This document shows positions 52,902 through 61,439 of a stretch of 64,000 nucleotides of DNA, one piece after another (positions within the stretch are counted from its first letter, which is position 1; each line of letters starts with the position of its first letter). The stretch covers positions 217,102 to 281,101 of the forward strand of contig NZ_JACORT010000005.1 of the NCBI RefSeq assembly GCF_014297465.1. The letters are read 5' to 3'. A program made the position numbers and the translations under genes. This DNA comes from Ramlibacter cellulosilyticus. GTDB taxonomy: Bacteria; Pseudomonadota; Gammaproteobacteria; Burkholderiales; Burkholderiaceae_C. The notes under the pieces are model-generated. The model was not told the origin of the DNA. It saw only the letters and a list, made by a program, of their open reading frames with translations, and searched no databases.

Positions 52902-54884
52902 TCAGTGCCCGGCCGACCGCTCCCGCAGCTCCTGCCACGAACGCAGTTCGCCCGCGAGCGCGCTCGCCATGACCGTGGCCGGGCTGGCCAGCCACACCTG
53001 CCCCGGCCCGCTGCGGCCGGGGAAGTTGCGGTTGATCGCGCTCACCGTCACCTGCGACGCGTCCGTCGACGAGCCCGGCCCGCAGTTCGCGCAGGCGCCG
53101 CACGAGGGCTGCAGGATGCGTGCGCCCGCGGCAGCGAAGGTGCGGTCGTAGCCTTGCGCGGCGCAGTAGTCCCGCACGGCGGTCGTGCCGTATTGCAGGT
53201 ACAGCTGCACGTGCTCCGGCACGCGCAGCCCGTGCTCCAGGCCCCAGGCCAGCACCGCGTGGTACTGGTCGAAGTCCTCGCGCTTGCCCGCGGTACAGGA
53301 GCCGCCGTAGGCGATGTCGACGCGCACGCGCTCGCCGAGCCCTGCGAGCGGCACCCCGTTGCCCGGATCGCCGGGGCGCGCGACCATCGGCGAGAGCGCG
53401 CCGCAGTCCACGCGGATCACGTCGGCGTAAGCAGCGCCCGGGTCGCTGCGCATCCAGTCCTCGATGCGGAAGTCGAGGCCGCGGCGCTCCTTCAGGAAGC
53501 GCACCGTTTCTTCGTCCGGCTCCACGATGCCCGTCAGGCCGCCGAGCTCCGCGGTCATGTTGGTGAGCGTCGCACGCTCGTCGGTCGCAAGTGCGCGCAG
53601 CACCGGGCCGGCGAATTCGAACACGCGGCCCACGCCGGCACCGGCGCGGATCGCCGGGAGTTGCAGGAGGTGCAGCGCGATGTCCTTGGCTGCGACGCCG
53701 GCGGGCAGCGTGCCTTCGAGTTCGATGCGCAGCACCTGCGGCAGGGTGAGCCGCACGGCGCCGGTGACGAAGGCGTTCGCCATGTCGGAGGTTCCCACGC
53801 CGAAGGCGACGCACCCCAGTGCACCGCTGTGCGGCGTGTGCGAATCGGTGCCGGCAACCAGCTGGCCCGGCAAGGCGTAGTGCTCCGCCATCATCGCGTG
53901 CGAGATGCCCGCGGCGCTGCCGCCGTCGTCATGCCGCGCTTCGGCTTCCGTCAGCGTGCGGTGCTCGCGCAGGCCGTACTCCCGCGCGAACGTGCGCTGC
54001 GCCTCGCACATCGCATGCACGTTCGGCAGCAGCGGCGAGCCGGCGTGCGCGGGACTCTCGTCGACATAGGAGGTGTGGTCCTCGAACACGACGATCGATG
54101 GCGGCTCGCGCAGGGCGAGCGGTTTTCCGAAGGCCGCATGCAGCATGTGCGCCGCCATGCCGGTGTAGTACTCGTGGATGAAGCGCCAGTCCGCGCGCAC
54201 GAAGCAGCCTTCGCCGGCCCGCGGCACGTCGGGCGTCACCGGCGTGCGCAGCAAGTGGCGCTGCACGATCTTGCCGAAGAGGGTTTGCGGCGCACCGTTG
54301 TCCGCGGCAGCGGCGGGCTCGGCCGCACGCAGGTGCGCCTGGCCGAACGGCAGCAGGCCGCCCGCGCGCAGGATGGCAGCGGCGAGCGCATCGCGCCCCG
54401 CCACCAGCTCCTCGATGGGAATGGACTCGCCGCGCTGCAGGCGCTCCACGAGCCCGAAGTCCGTGGACGTGAACAGGCCGATGTTGTCCGCGTTCTGCCG
54501 GTAGATGCGCTCGAAGCTCTCCGCGATGACGAGGCGGATGCCCGCGAGCTTCTCCGCCGCGGGGCTGTGCTCGCGCGAGGAGCCTTTGCCGTAGCGGCGT
54601 CCGGCCACCGTGACCTGGAAGCCCGCGGCCTGCACGGCGCCCGCCGCGATGGGGCGCGTGCCGTCTTCCGCGGTGAAGCCCGTGTACGGGAAGCGCGCGA
54701 GGCTCGCGTCGTAGTGGGACATGATGCGCACCGGCGTGATCTCGTCGGTGGACACGTCGTCGCGCAGCGCGCCCGCTTCGTCGCGGGAGAGCGCGCGGCC
54801 GGCGAGCTGCGCACGCACGGCGTCCCCATCGCGGGCGAGGAACAGCAGCCGCGGCTGCGGCCCGAGGGAGAGGGTGTCGTTCAT
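52902..54884 (-). CDS. aconitase-superfamily hydratase with swapped domain order
   Basis: 660 aa. The small swivel domain comes first (about 1-205: DDVSTDEITPVRIM, YGKGSSREHSP), then the large catalytic part (about 215-660: GTDSHTPHSGALG near 345, SCTAGKRED, and iron-sulfur Cys in SCGACANCG near 593). Canonical aconitases have the reverse order. ATG overlaps the LysR stop (ATGA), so both are co-translated. It should interconvert a 2-hydroxy- and 3-hydroxy-carboxylate via an unsaturated acid. Neighbouring CoA transferase, lyase and Bug receptor suggest a branched C5-C7 di- or tricarboxylate as substrate. Confidence 0.85.
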   Translation of the reverse strand: MNDTLSLGPQPRLLFLARDGDAVRAQLAGRALSRDEAGALRDDVSTDEITPVRIMSHYDASLARFPYTGFTAEDGTRPIAAGAVQAAGFQVTVAGRRYGKGSSREHSPAAEKLAGIRLVIAESFERIYRQNADNIGLFTSTDFGLVERLQRGESIPIEELVAGRDALAAAILRAGGLLPFGQAHLRAAEPAAAADNGAPQTLFGKIVQRHLLRTPVTPDVPRAGEGCFVRADWRFIHEYYTGMAAHMLHAAFGKPLALREPPSIVVFEDHTSYVDESPAHAGSPLLPNVHAMCEAQRTFAREYGLREHRTLTEAEARHDDGGSAAGISHAMMAEHYALPGQLVAGTDSHTPHSGALGCVAFGVGTSDMANAFVTGAVRLTLPQVLRIELEGTLPAGVAAKDIALHLLQLPAIRAGAGVGRVFEFAGPVLRALATDERATLTNMTAELGGLTGIVEPDEETVRFLKERRGLDFRIEDWMRSDPGAAYADVIRVDCGALSPMVARPGDPGNGVPLAGLGERVRVDIAYGGSCTAGKREDFDQYHAVLAWGLEHGLRVPEHVQLYLQYGTTAVRDYCAAQGYDRTFAAAGARILQPSCGACANCGPGSSTDASQVTVSAINRNFPGRSGPGQVWLASPATVMASALAGELRSWQELRERSAGH

Positions 54885-55783
54885 GGCGGTGCCTGGGAGG
54901 CGAGGTGGTCGACCAGCAACTGCGCGGCGGGGCTGAGCGCGGGTGGGTCGCGGTAGCAGACGATGAAGCGGCGCTCGGCCCAGGGCTCGGCCAGCGGGAC
55001 CAGCCGCAGGCCCAGCGCCTCGGCGGGCCCTTGCGCCACTTCGCGCGGCACGAGGCTGATGGCGAGGCCGGCGTTCACCACGCGCAGCGCCGCTTCGAAG
55101 TTGGTGACGATGACGCGGTGGTTCACGGTGCGACCGAGCTGCGCCGCGTGCCGCTGCAGCATCAGCTGCACGGCGCTGTTGACGGGCAGGCTCACGTGCT
55201 CGTAGTCCAGCGTCTCGGCAAAGCGCAGCTTGCGCCGCGCGGCGAGCGGATGCCCCTGCGGCACGATCACGCACAAGGTGTCGCGGCGGTAGGGCCGGGC
55301 GTGCAGCCCGGAGTGATCGGTCGCGTCCCAGCAGACGCCGAGCGAGGCGAGGCCTTCGCGCACGCCGCGCACGATCTCCGGGCTGACGCGCTCCTCCATG
55401 TCGACGCGGATCGCGCGATGCGCGGGCCGGCGCAGGAAGGCCGCGACGTCGTCGGCCAGCGACTCCGTCATCGCCGACACCGACGCCAGGATGCGCACCT
55501 GCCCGCGGCCGCCGGCGACGTAGTTCTGCATGTCGCGCTCGATCCGCGCTGCGCTATCGAGCATGCCGCGCGCGTGTTCCAGCAGCGTCTGGCCCGCGGC
55601 GGTGGGCACGACCCCGTGCCGCTTGCGCACGAGCAAGGGCGTGCCGACCTGGTGCTCCAGCTGCGCCAGCCGCTTGCTGATGGCCGACCCGACGATGTTG
55701 GCCTTCTCTCCGGCGCGCGCGATGTTCCCCGCCTCGCAGACGGAGACGAACAGGCGCAGCGTGGTCAGGTCGAAGTCGCGCAA
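54881..55783 (-). CDS. LysR-family regulator of the aconitase/CoA cluster
   Basis: 300 aa from a TTG start at 55783 (no better start in frame). HTH part: FDLTTLRLFVSVCEAG, SAISKRLAQLEHQVGTPLLVR; effector domain about 90-295. It is unusual in being co-directional and coupled with its likely target, the aconitase-like gene. Its upstream dyad (55809-55840) lies between it and the divergent HMG-CoA-lyase gene, so it probably controls both sides. Effector perhaps the substrate acid. Confidence 0.85.
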   Translation of the reverse strand: MRDFDLTTLRLFVSVCEAGNIARAGEKANIVGSAISKRLAQLEHQVGTPLLVRKRHGVVPTAAGQTLLEHARGMLDSAARIERDMQNYVAGGRGQVRILASVSAMTESLADDVAAFLRRPAHRAIRVDMEERVSPEIVRGVREGLASLGVCWDATDHSGLHARPYRRDTLCVIVPQGHPLAARRKLRFAETLDYEHVSLPVNSAVQLMLQRHAAQLGRTVNHRVIVTNFEAALRVVNAGLAISLVPREVAQGPAEALGLRLVPLAEPWAERRFIVCYRDPPALSPAAQLLVDHLASQAPP

Positions 55784-55808
55784 GGTGTTCCAGGCCGGAA
55801 CGCAGGTG

Positions 55809-55840
55809 TTCCGAAAATGAGCAGAGCGCTCGTTTTGGAA
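55809..55840. promoter_or_regulatory. imperfect inverted repeat, probable LysR operator
   Basis: Arms AAAATGAGC (55814-55822) and GCTCGTTTT (55828-55836), one mismatch, with TTCC/GGAA at the outer ends. It lies in the 73-base gap between the divergent LysR and lyase genes. AT-rich relative to the surroundings, so a regulator site or promoter element is likely. Confidence 0.5.
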
Positions 55841-55856
55841 ATTCTAGACTCGCCCC

Positions 55857-56816
55857 ATGCAACCGACACCTCCTTCCGCGACGGCCGCCCTGCCCCGCCG
55901 CGTGGTCGTGCGCGAGATGGGCCTGCGCGACGGCCTGCAGAGCGTCGCGACCCTCGTGCCCACCGCCGCCAAGATCGAATGGGTCCGCGCCGCCTACGAC
56001 GCCGGCGAACGCGAGATCGAAGTGGGCTCCTTCGTGCCGCCGAAGCTGCTGCCGCAGCTGGCGGACACGGCCGAAGTGCTCGCCTTCGCGCAGACGCTGC
56101 CCGGCCTGCGCGCCACCGTGCTCGTGCCCAACCTGAAGGGCGCGCAGCGCGCGCTGGAGGCGAAGGCGGAGATGATGCTGCTGCCGCTGTCGGCCAGCCA
56201 CGCGCACAGCCTCGCCAACCTGCGCAAGACGCCCGACGACGTGGTCGCGGAGATCGCGCGCATCCGCGCCGAGCGCGACGCGAGCGGCGCGAAGACGCGG
56301 ATCGAGGTGGGCATCAGCACCGCCTTCGGCTGCACGATCCAGGGTGAGGTCGCTCCCGGGGAAGTGGTGCGCCTGGTGCAGGCCGTGCTGGACCTCGGCG
56401 TCGACGCGGTGAGCCTTGCCGACACGGTGGGCTATGCGGACCCGGCGATGGTCTCCCGCCTGTTCGAGCGCGTGCTGAAGGTCGCGGGCGACAAGCTCGC
56501 GGCCGGCCACTTCCACGACACGCGCGGCCTGGGCCTGGCGAACTGCTACGCGGCGCTGCAGCTGGGCATCGCGCGCCTGGACGCGTGCAGCGCCGGCATC
56601 GGCGGCTGCCCGCATGCGCCGGGCGCGAGCGGCAACGTGGCGACCGAAGACCTCACGTACATGCTGCACAGCATGAGCGTGGAGACCGGGCTCGACTTCG
56701 ACAAGCTGCTCGCCCTGCGCGCGAAGATCGTGCAGTGGCTGGCCGGCGAACCCACGCATGGCACGATCTGGAAGACGGGCCTGCCGAAGACGATGAAGGT
56801 GGCAGCCCATGCCTGA
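55857..56816 (+). CDS. hydroxymethylglutaryl-CoA lyase-type enzyme
   Basis: 319 aa. HMGL-like TIM barrel: REMGLRDGLQ near the start (Arg and Asp for metal and substrate), GHFHDTRGLG (metal His pair), and the catalytic Cys loop GGCPHAPGASGNVATED near 250. It cleaves 3-hydroxy-3-methylglutaryl-CoA or a related 3-hydroxyacyl-CoA to acetyl-CoA plus an oxoacid. Its last 8 bases overlap the CoA transferase gene. Given the neighbours, the true substrate may be another branched hydroxyacyl-CoA. Confidence 0.88.
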   Translation: MQPTPPSATAALPRRVVVREMGLRDGLQSVATLVPTAAKIEWVRAAYDAGEREIEVGSFVPPKLLPQLADTAEVLAFAQTLPGLRATVLVPNLKGAQRALEAKAEMMLLPLSASHAHSLANLRKTPDDVVAEIARIRAERDASGAKTRIEVGISTAFGCTIQGEVAPGEVVRLVQAVLDLGVDAVSLADTVGYADPAMVSRLFERVLKVAGDKLAAGHFHDTRGLGLANCYAALQLGIARLDACSAGIGGCPHAPGASGNVATEDLTYMLHSMSVETGLDFDKLLALRAKIVQWLAGEPTHGTIWKTGLPKTMKVAAHA

Positions 56817-58002
56817 GCGCAGCCTCCCCCTCCAGGGACTTCGCGTCGTCGAATTCACCCACATGGTGATGGGCCCCACCTGCGGCATGGTGCTCGCGGA
56901 CCTCGGTGCCGAAGTGATCAAGGTCGAGCCCATCGACGGCGACCGCACGCGGCGGCTGCTGGGCGCGGGCGCCGGCTTCTTCCCCATGTTCAACCGCAAC
57001 AAGAAGAGCATCGCGATCGACCTGCACAAGCCGGAAGGCGCGGCACTCGCGCGCAGGCTGTGCGCGAGCGCGGATGTCGTCGCGGAGAACTTCAAGCCCG
57101 GCACGATGGAGAAGTACGGGCTGGACCATGCGTCGCTCAGCGCCTCCAATCCGAAGCTGATCTACGCGACCTGCAAGGGCTTCCTGCCGGGCCCGTACGA
57201 CCACCGCACCGCGCTCGACGAAGTGGTGCAGATGATGGGCGGCCTCGCGTACATGACGGGCCGGCCCGGCGACCCGCTGCGCGCCGGCACGAGCGTGAAC
57301 GACATCATGGGCGGCCTGTTCGCGGCCGTCGGCGTGCTCGGCGCGCTGATCCAGCGCGGCATCACCGGCAAGGGCATGGAGGTGCAGTCGGCGCTCTACG
57401 AGAACAACGTGTTCCTCGTCGGCCAGCACATGCTGCAGTACGCCGTGACGGGCAAGCCGGCCGCGCCGCTGCCCGCGCGCGACAACCCCTGGGCCGTGTA
57501 CGACGTCTTCAGCGTGAAGGACGGCGAGCAGATCTTCCTCGCGGCCGTGAGCGATGCCCAGTGGAACAAGTTCTGTGACGTGCTCGGCTTCGCCGACCTG
57601 AAGGCCGAGCCCGAGCTCGCCACCAACAACCAGCGCGTGCAGCAGCGCCCCCGCCTGCTCGCCACGCTGCGCGAGCGCCTCGAGCACCGCGGTGCCGCGG
57701 AACTGGCGACGCTGATGGAGCAGGCCGGGCTGCCTTTCGCACCGATCCGCCGGCCGGAGGACCTGTACGATGACGAGCACCTGCGCGCAACCGGCGGCCT
57801 CGCCGACGTGAAGCTGCCCGACGGCCCGCGCGCCGGCGACACGGTCAAGACCGCGCTGCTGCCCTTCACCCTCGCGGGCGAGCGGCTCGGCGTGCGGCTG
57901 GACCCGCCGCCGCTCGGTGCGCACAGCCGCGAGCTGCTACGCTCGCTGGGCCTGGGAGACACCGAGATCGACACCCTGAAGCAGCAGGCCGTGGTGGCCT
58001 GA
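56809..58002 (+). CDS. class III CoA transferase (CaiB/BaiF type)
   Basis: 397 aa. Family marks: LRVVEFTHMVMGPTCG near the start, VIKVEPIDGDRTR, the segment VVAENFKPGTMEKYGL, and DNPWAVYDVF. It moves CoA between carboxylic acids through an Asp-anchored intermediate. It overlaps the lyase gene and precedes the Bug receptor by 25 bases, forming a three-gene rightward unit. Its job here is probably to activate the imported acid for cleavage by the lyase. Confidence 0.88.
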   Translation: MPERSLPLQGLRVVEFTHMVMGPTCGMVLADLGAEVIKVEPIDGDRTRRLLGAGAGFFPMFNRNKKSIAIDLHKPEGAALARRLCASADVVAENFKPGTMEKYGLDHASLSASNPKLIYATCKGFLPGPYDHRTALDEVVQMMGGLAYMTGRPGDPLRAGTSVNDIMGGLFAAVGVLGALIQRGITGKGMEVQSALYENNVFLVGQHMLQYAVTGKPAAPLPARDNPWAVYDVFSVKDGEQIFLAAVSDAQWNKFCDVLGFADLKAEPELATNNQRVQQRPRLLATLRERLEHRGAAELATLMEQAGLPFAPIRRPEDLYDDEHLRATGGLADVKLPDGPRAGDTVKTALLPFTLAGERLGVRLDPPPLGAHSRELLRSLGLGDTEIDTLKQQAVVA

Positions 58003-58027
58003 GAACCATCCGACAAGGAGACAAGAC

Positions 58028-59002
58028 ATGCAAGACCACAACTCGAACTTCTCGCGCCGCAGCGTGCTGCTGGCCATCGCCGCGGCCGCGGCCGCAGGCA
58101 ACGCCTTCGCGGAAAGCACCGTCAAGTTCATCCTGCCCAACGCCACCGGCTCGGGCGTGGACACGATCACCCGCTCCGCGGCACCGGCGCTCGGCAAGGC
58201 GCTGGGCGCCAGCGTGGTCGTCGACAACCAGCCGGGCGCAGGCGGCGTCGTGGGCCTGCAGGCGCTGGCCCGCTCGCCCGCGGACGGCAGCGTGCTGTCG
58301 GTGGTGTCGAACAACGTCGTGATCTTCCCGAGCGTGCTGAAGTCGCTGCCCTTCGACATGCCCGGCGACTTCACCCCGATCGCCGTCGTGGGCGCCACGC
58401 CGATGGTGCTGGTGGTGAACCCGAACAAGATGCCGGTGGCCAACGCGAAGGAGTTCTTCACCGCGCTGAAGGCCAAGCCGGGCGGCTACAACTTCGGCTC
58501 CGGCGGCAACGGCACCATCCTGCACCTCGCGAGCGAGATGGTGCTGGAAGCCGGCGGCGCGAACGCGAAACACATCCCGTACAAGGGCGTGGGACCGATG
58601 GTGACCGACCTCATGGGCGGCCAGATCGACTTCGCCACCGCGGCGCTGCCCAGCGTGCAGGGCCAGATCAAGAGCGGCGCGCTGCGTCCCATCGGCCTGC
58701 TGACCGCGCAGCGCACGCCGGCCGCGCCCGAGATCCCCACCTTCGCCGAGCAGGGCCTCTCGAACTTCTCCGCCGACGCCTGGTTCGCCGTGATCGGTCC
58801 CAAGGGCCTGAGCGCCGCCAACGTGAAGAAGGCGCACGACGCCGTCGTCGCCGCCTTCAATGACCCGGCGGTGAAGGAAGCGATGGCCAAGCAAGGCAAC
58901 ACCATCAACGTCAGCACGACGGAGCAGGCCAACGCGATGTTCCGCAGCGAGCTGCAGCGCTTCGCGACGCTGGTGAAGAAGGTGGGCCTGGAGCCGCAGT
59001 AG
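58028..59002 (+). CDS. tripartite tricarboxylate transporter receptor (Bug/TctC family)
   Basis: 324 aa with a long signal peptide (about 1-29, with RR in SRRSVLLAI, so twin-arginine export is possible). Bug fold: FILPNATGSGVDTITRSAAP, then VVDNQPGAGGVVG, and GGNGTILHLASEMV. It binds a carboxylate in the periplasm for a TctAB-type carrier. The TctA/TctB genes are not nearby, as is usual in Burkholderiales. It likely supplies the acid broken down by the CoA transferase and lyase. Confidence 0.88.
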   Translation: MQDHNSNFSRRSVLLAIAAAAAAGNAFAESTVKFILPNATGSGVDTITRSAAPALGKALGASVVVDNQPGAGGVVGLQALARSPADGSVLSVVSNNVVIFPSVLKSLPFDMPGDFTPIAVVGATPMVLVVNPNKMPVANAKEFFTALKAKPGGYNFGSGGNGTILHLASEMVLEAGGANAKHIPYKGVGPMVTDLMGGQIDFATAALPSVQGQIKSGALRPIGLLTAQRTPAAPEIPTFAEQGLSNFSADAWFAVIGPKGLSAANVKKAHDAVVAAFNDPAVKEAMAKQGNTINVSTTEQANAMFRSELQRFATLVKKVGLEPQ

Positions 59003-59052
59003 GAGCTTTGGAAGGGCGGCGGCTGCGCTGCCCGCCCTCAACGCCGCGCTTC

Positions 59053-59130
59053 GGGTGGCGCGGCGAAACCGGAATTCGTAGGGTGGCGCGGCGAAGCCGC
59101 GGAAGGTGAGCGCAAGCGAACCCCACCGCG
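59053..59130. repeat. repeat element with direct and inverted copies
   Basis: GGGTGGCGCGGCGAA occurs at 59053-59067 and again at 59081-59095. The second is followed by GGTGAGCGCAAGCGAA and ends in CCCCACC, the inverse of GGGTGG. Such GTAGGGTGG-type elements recur between genes in this group as far as I recall. It lies in the 146-base gap between the converging Bug and OsmC genes and may act as a transcript end or a scattered repeat. Confidence 0.45.
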
Positions 59131-59148
59131 CGGCGTCTGCGCCCGCGG

Positions 59149-59550
59149 CTACTCGTTCACCAGCCGCACCCCCACCCCCGCCCGCACCGTGTTGTGCACC
59201 TCCGCGACCGCATCCGTCTCCTTCAGGAGCTGCCGGATCTTCTCCTCGCCCGCCGACGACCGCACCCTCGCCCGATACGTGATCTCCGTCGCCGCGAGCC
59301 CGATCCCCGGAAACTCCGCCTGCGCCTCCACCTCGACTTCATCGATCGCGATGCCGAGGCGTTGCGCTTCGCGGAAGAGGTCGTTGCAGTAGCAGGTGGC
59401 CAGGGCGAGCATCAGGAACTCGCCGCCATTGACGCCGGACCCCGGTCCGGTTGACTTGCGCGCAATCGGGACGGACTGCGTCGTTTCCCCCGTACGCACG
59501 GCGGCTGCGTGACCTGCGAGGGAACTCCTGACGGTGGCGGCGATTTGCAT
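59149..59550 (-). CDS. OsmC-family peroxiredoxin-like protein
   Basis: 133 aa from ATG at 59550 (a longer frame has no ribosome site). OsmC fold with one catalytic Cys region: GGEFLMLALATCYCNDLFRE and an upstream Arg-rich strand. OsmC/Ohr proteins reduce organic hydroperoxides using two Cys; here the second Cys of Ohr at the N-terminal side is missing and the pair CYC is at one place, so the usual mechanism is not certain. Cytoplasmic. It starts 10 bases after the stop of the small acidic gene. Confidence 0.8.
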   Translation of the reverse strand: MQIAATVRSSLAGHAAAVRTGETTQSVPIARKSTGPGSGVNGGEFLMLALATCYCNDLFREAQRLGIAIDEVEVEAQAEFPGIGLAATEITYRARVRSSAGEEKIRQLLKETDAVAEVHNTVRAGVGVRLVNE

Positions 59551-59560
59551 GCGCGCTTCC

Positions 59561-59851
59561 TCACTCCGGCGTGTTCGGGTCGTCGTCGTCCCCACCCGCT
59601 TCGAGCGCCTGCCGCTCGATCTCCTCGTCGGACAGCTCGGGCGCGTTCTGCAGGTCGTTCCATCGCTCGAGGAATTCCTCGGTCGGATCCTGGCCCTCGA
59701 CCAGGACTTGCTCTAGCGTCTGGGGTGGCGCTTCCGAGGGCGCCTCCGCGCTCACGTCGGGGCGGCTGGCCGAAACTTCGGCCGAAGGCTTCTTCCCACC
59801 CTCCAGGTAGGAAGCGAAGTCTCCGTCCTTCGGTGTGTCGGAACTCTGCAT
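59561..59851 (-). CDS. small acidic protein, unknown (96 aa)
   Basis: 96 aa, very acidic (PTEEFLERWNDLQNAPELSDE, ending GGDDDDPNTPE) with a Ser/Pro-rich first half. Probably disordered at the start. GGGAGC precedes the ATG. It is co-directional with OsmC. Function unknown; frame and codon use look real. Confidence 0.55.
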   Translation of the reverse strand: MQSSDTPKDGDFASYLEGGKKPSAEVSASRPDVSAEAPSEAPPQTLEQVLVEGQDPTEEFLERWNDLQNAPELSDEEIERQALEAGGDDDDPNTPE

Positions 59852-59892
59852 GGAGTGCTCCCTTGGGCGCCGTGCCCGTGCGGAGACGGAGC

Positions 59893-60225
59893 TTACTCCG
59901 CGTCGCTCGTCCTGTTCGCGTCCCGCGGGTGCCGCTCGCGCGTGAGGACCCAGACCGCCAGGGAGCACACGGCGAAGCAAGTGACGAACGCGAAGGCCAT
60001 CGAGAGGGCCGTCGACCACCCGGACCTGGCGCCCAGGATCCACGGAAGGGCGATGACGCCGCCGACGAAAGCCGCCTTGCCTCCGACGCGTCCCGAATCG
60101 TCCAACGTCAGCACGTACACGAGCAGCGTGAGCGCTGCCGCGCCCGCGAGTGCGATGGCAAGGCGCACCCACAGCGGGATGGTGATCGACTTGCGCGTGG
60201 ACGAACGCCTGGTCCGGGCTTCCAT
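59893..60225 (-). CDS. membrane protein with three helices (110 aa)
   Basis: 110 aa, basic N-terminus (RTRRSSTRKSITIPLW) and three helices (about 20-40, 50-68, 75-95). The ATG overlaps the stop of the next upstream gene by one base (TGATG), so it is coupled with the 168-aa gene. Family not recognised. Possibly a small accessory pair in the membrane. Confidence 0.6.
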   Translation of the reverse strand: MEARTRRSSTRKSITIPLWVRLAIALAGAAALTLLVYVLTLDDSGRVGGKAAFVGGVIALPWILGARSGWSTALSMAFAFVTCFAVCSLAVWVLTRERHPRDANRTSDAE

Positions 60226-60731
60226 CAAGCTCGCGCGATACGAGTCTTGCACATGAGGTGCCTGGCGATCCTCACAGCCTGATGAACCGCCACGAGAACC
60301 GGCAAGAACAGGATGTAGGCTGCTGGATTGGTCACAGTACCGTAGCCAAGTTGGTGCCACTCCGCGATGAATCGGGCTGAAACGACGATTCCAGCGAACA
60401 AGCCCGCGACGATCAGCGTGGCGACGATGGGAAGCCTGGCCCACCACGACGGCGGCACCAGGAGGGCAGTCCACAGTGCCACGACGCCGATGAATGCAGC
60501 CGTCAGTTCGATCAGATTCTCCACAGGGGCCGGTTGGGTCGGGATGTGCCCCGTGTACTGCAGCTGATCGATAAGGCCCATGCCAAAGACGCCGAGCAAT
60601 GACACCGGGAGAATCACCACAGCTTCTGCCAGCGGCACGACAAATCCTGGCTTGCCACGAACAAATGCAACGACCACCGCCACCACGCAAATGGCATCCA
60701 CGCAAAGGATCACCAGGGTGTCCGTAGGCAT
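60225..60731 (-). CDS. membrane protein with four helices (168 aa)
   Basis: 168 aa with helices at about 5-25, 30-55, 75-95, 98-118 and 135-155. Hydrophobic, with few charges between. No conserved transporter motif seen. Coupled to the 110-aa gene downstream. Its start lies 17 bases from the degenerate attC-like site at 60748, at the left edge of the cassette segment, with GC content lower than the core genome. Confidence 0.6.
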   Translation of the reverse strand: MPTDTLVILCVDAICVVAVVVAFVRGKPGFVVPLAEAVVILPVSLLGVFGMGLIDQLQYTGHIPTQPAPVENLIELTAAFIGVVALWTALLVPPSWWARLPIVATLIVAGLFAGIVVSARFIAEWHQLGYGTVTNPAAYILFLPVLVAVHQAVRIARHLMCKTRIARA

Positions 60732-60747
60732 CGGTGGCTCTGGCGAG

Positions 60748-60804
60748 GTCTAGCGTAAAGGTGAGCGGCGCCTTGCCGTGTCCGTGCCGACCGACCTGTT
60801 CGAC
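60748..60804 (-). repeat. degenerate attC-like site behind the toxin-antitoxin pair
   Basis: 57 bases from GTCTAGC to GTTCGAC on the plus strand, one mismatch each from the RYYYAAC and GTTRRRY ends. The middle GCGGCGCC(T)TGCCG and TGTCC, then CGACCTGTTCGACC, align with GCGGCGCCCTGCCG, TGTCC and CGACTTGTTAGACC of the intact site at 61494. It starts 6 bases after the antitoxin stop, as expected for an integron cassette tail. A decayed or deleted attC is likely. Confidence 0.45.
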
Positions 60805-60810
60805 CGCAAG

Positions 60811-61137
60811 CTACGCGGCCTCGGCATGAAATTTGACGCCGAGAGCCCGGGCGACCTTTAGCACCGTGGCGAAGCTCGGGTTGCCGTTCTCGCTCAGTGC
60901 CTTGTACAGACTCTCTCGGCTAAGGCCCGCGTCGCGCGCGACTTGGCTCATCCCCTTCGCGCGAGCAATGTCCCCCAGTGCGCGCGCGATACCCGCTGCG
61001 GCCTCGGGAGCTTCGTCGAGCCACGCATCGAGGTACGCCGCCATTTCTTCCGGCGTCCGCAGTTGTTCTGCGATGTCGTAGGGTACCGTCCTGGTACGCG
61101 GCGCCGCGGGTTCCGTTGCCTTGACTGCCTTGGCCAT
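60811..61137 (-). CDS. antitoxin of HigA type (addiction module antidote, XRE)
   Basis: 108 aa. Segment YDIAEQLRTPEEMAAYLDAWL is typical of the COG3636 addiction-module antidote family, followed by a helix-turn-helix MSQVARDAGLSRESLYKAL and NPSFATVLKVARALGV. It should bind the toxin and the pair's own promoter. The ATG is two bases after the toxin stop. The toxin-first order is usual for HigBA-type pairs. Confidence 0.88.
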   Translation of the reverse strand: MAKAVKATEPAAPRTRTVPYDIAEQLRTPEEMAAYLDAWLDEAPEAAAGIARALGDIARAKGMSQVARDAGLSRESLYKALSENGNPSFATVLKVARALGVKFHAEAA

Positions 61138-61139
61138 AG

Positions 61140-61433
61140 CTACTCCAGCAAACCTTTCGCAAGCGCCAGCGCGGTCTCGATGTCCTTCTGCTGGGACGAC
61201 TTGTCGCCGCCAGCGAGAAGAACGATCAGCACGCCCTTGCGCTCGGTGTAATACACACGATACCCAGGTCCGAAGTCGATCTTCAGTTCACTCACGCCGC
61301 CAGACAGCACCCGGTACTGGCCGGGATTCCCGTGAACTAGCCGATCCACTCGCACCTGAATCCGCGCGCGGCCAGCCCGATCTCTTAGAGAGTTGATCCA
61401 GTCTCGGTAGACCTCGGTCATCTCCACGCGCAT
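61140..61433 (-). CDS. toxin of RelE/HigB type (Gp49-like)
   Basis: 97 aa. Matches the COG3657 phage-derived Gp49-like group: FRDWINSLRDRAGRAR-type start (YRDWINSLRD), DFGPGYRVYY, and LLAGGDKSSQQKDI. These toxins cut mRNA at the ribosome. The ATG at 61433 lies 6 bases after a -10 box, with no ribosome site, so the transcript may be leaderless. It is followed by the antitoxin. Flanked by attC-like sites on both sides. Confidence 0.88.
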   Translation of the reverse strand: MRVEMTEVYRDWINSLRDRAGRARIQVRVDRLVHGNPGQYRVLSGGVSELKIDFGPGYRVYYTERKGVLIVLLAGGDKSSQQKDIETALALAKGLLE

Positions 61434-61439
61434 GCGCGA

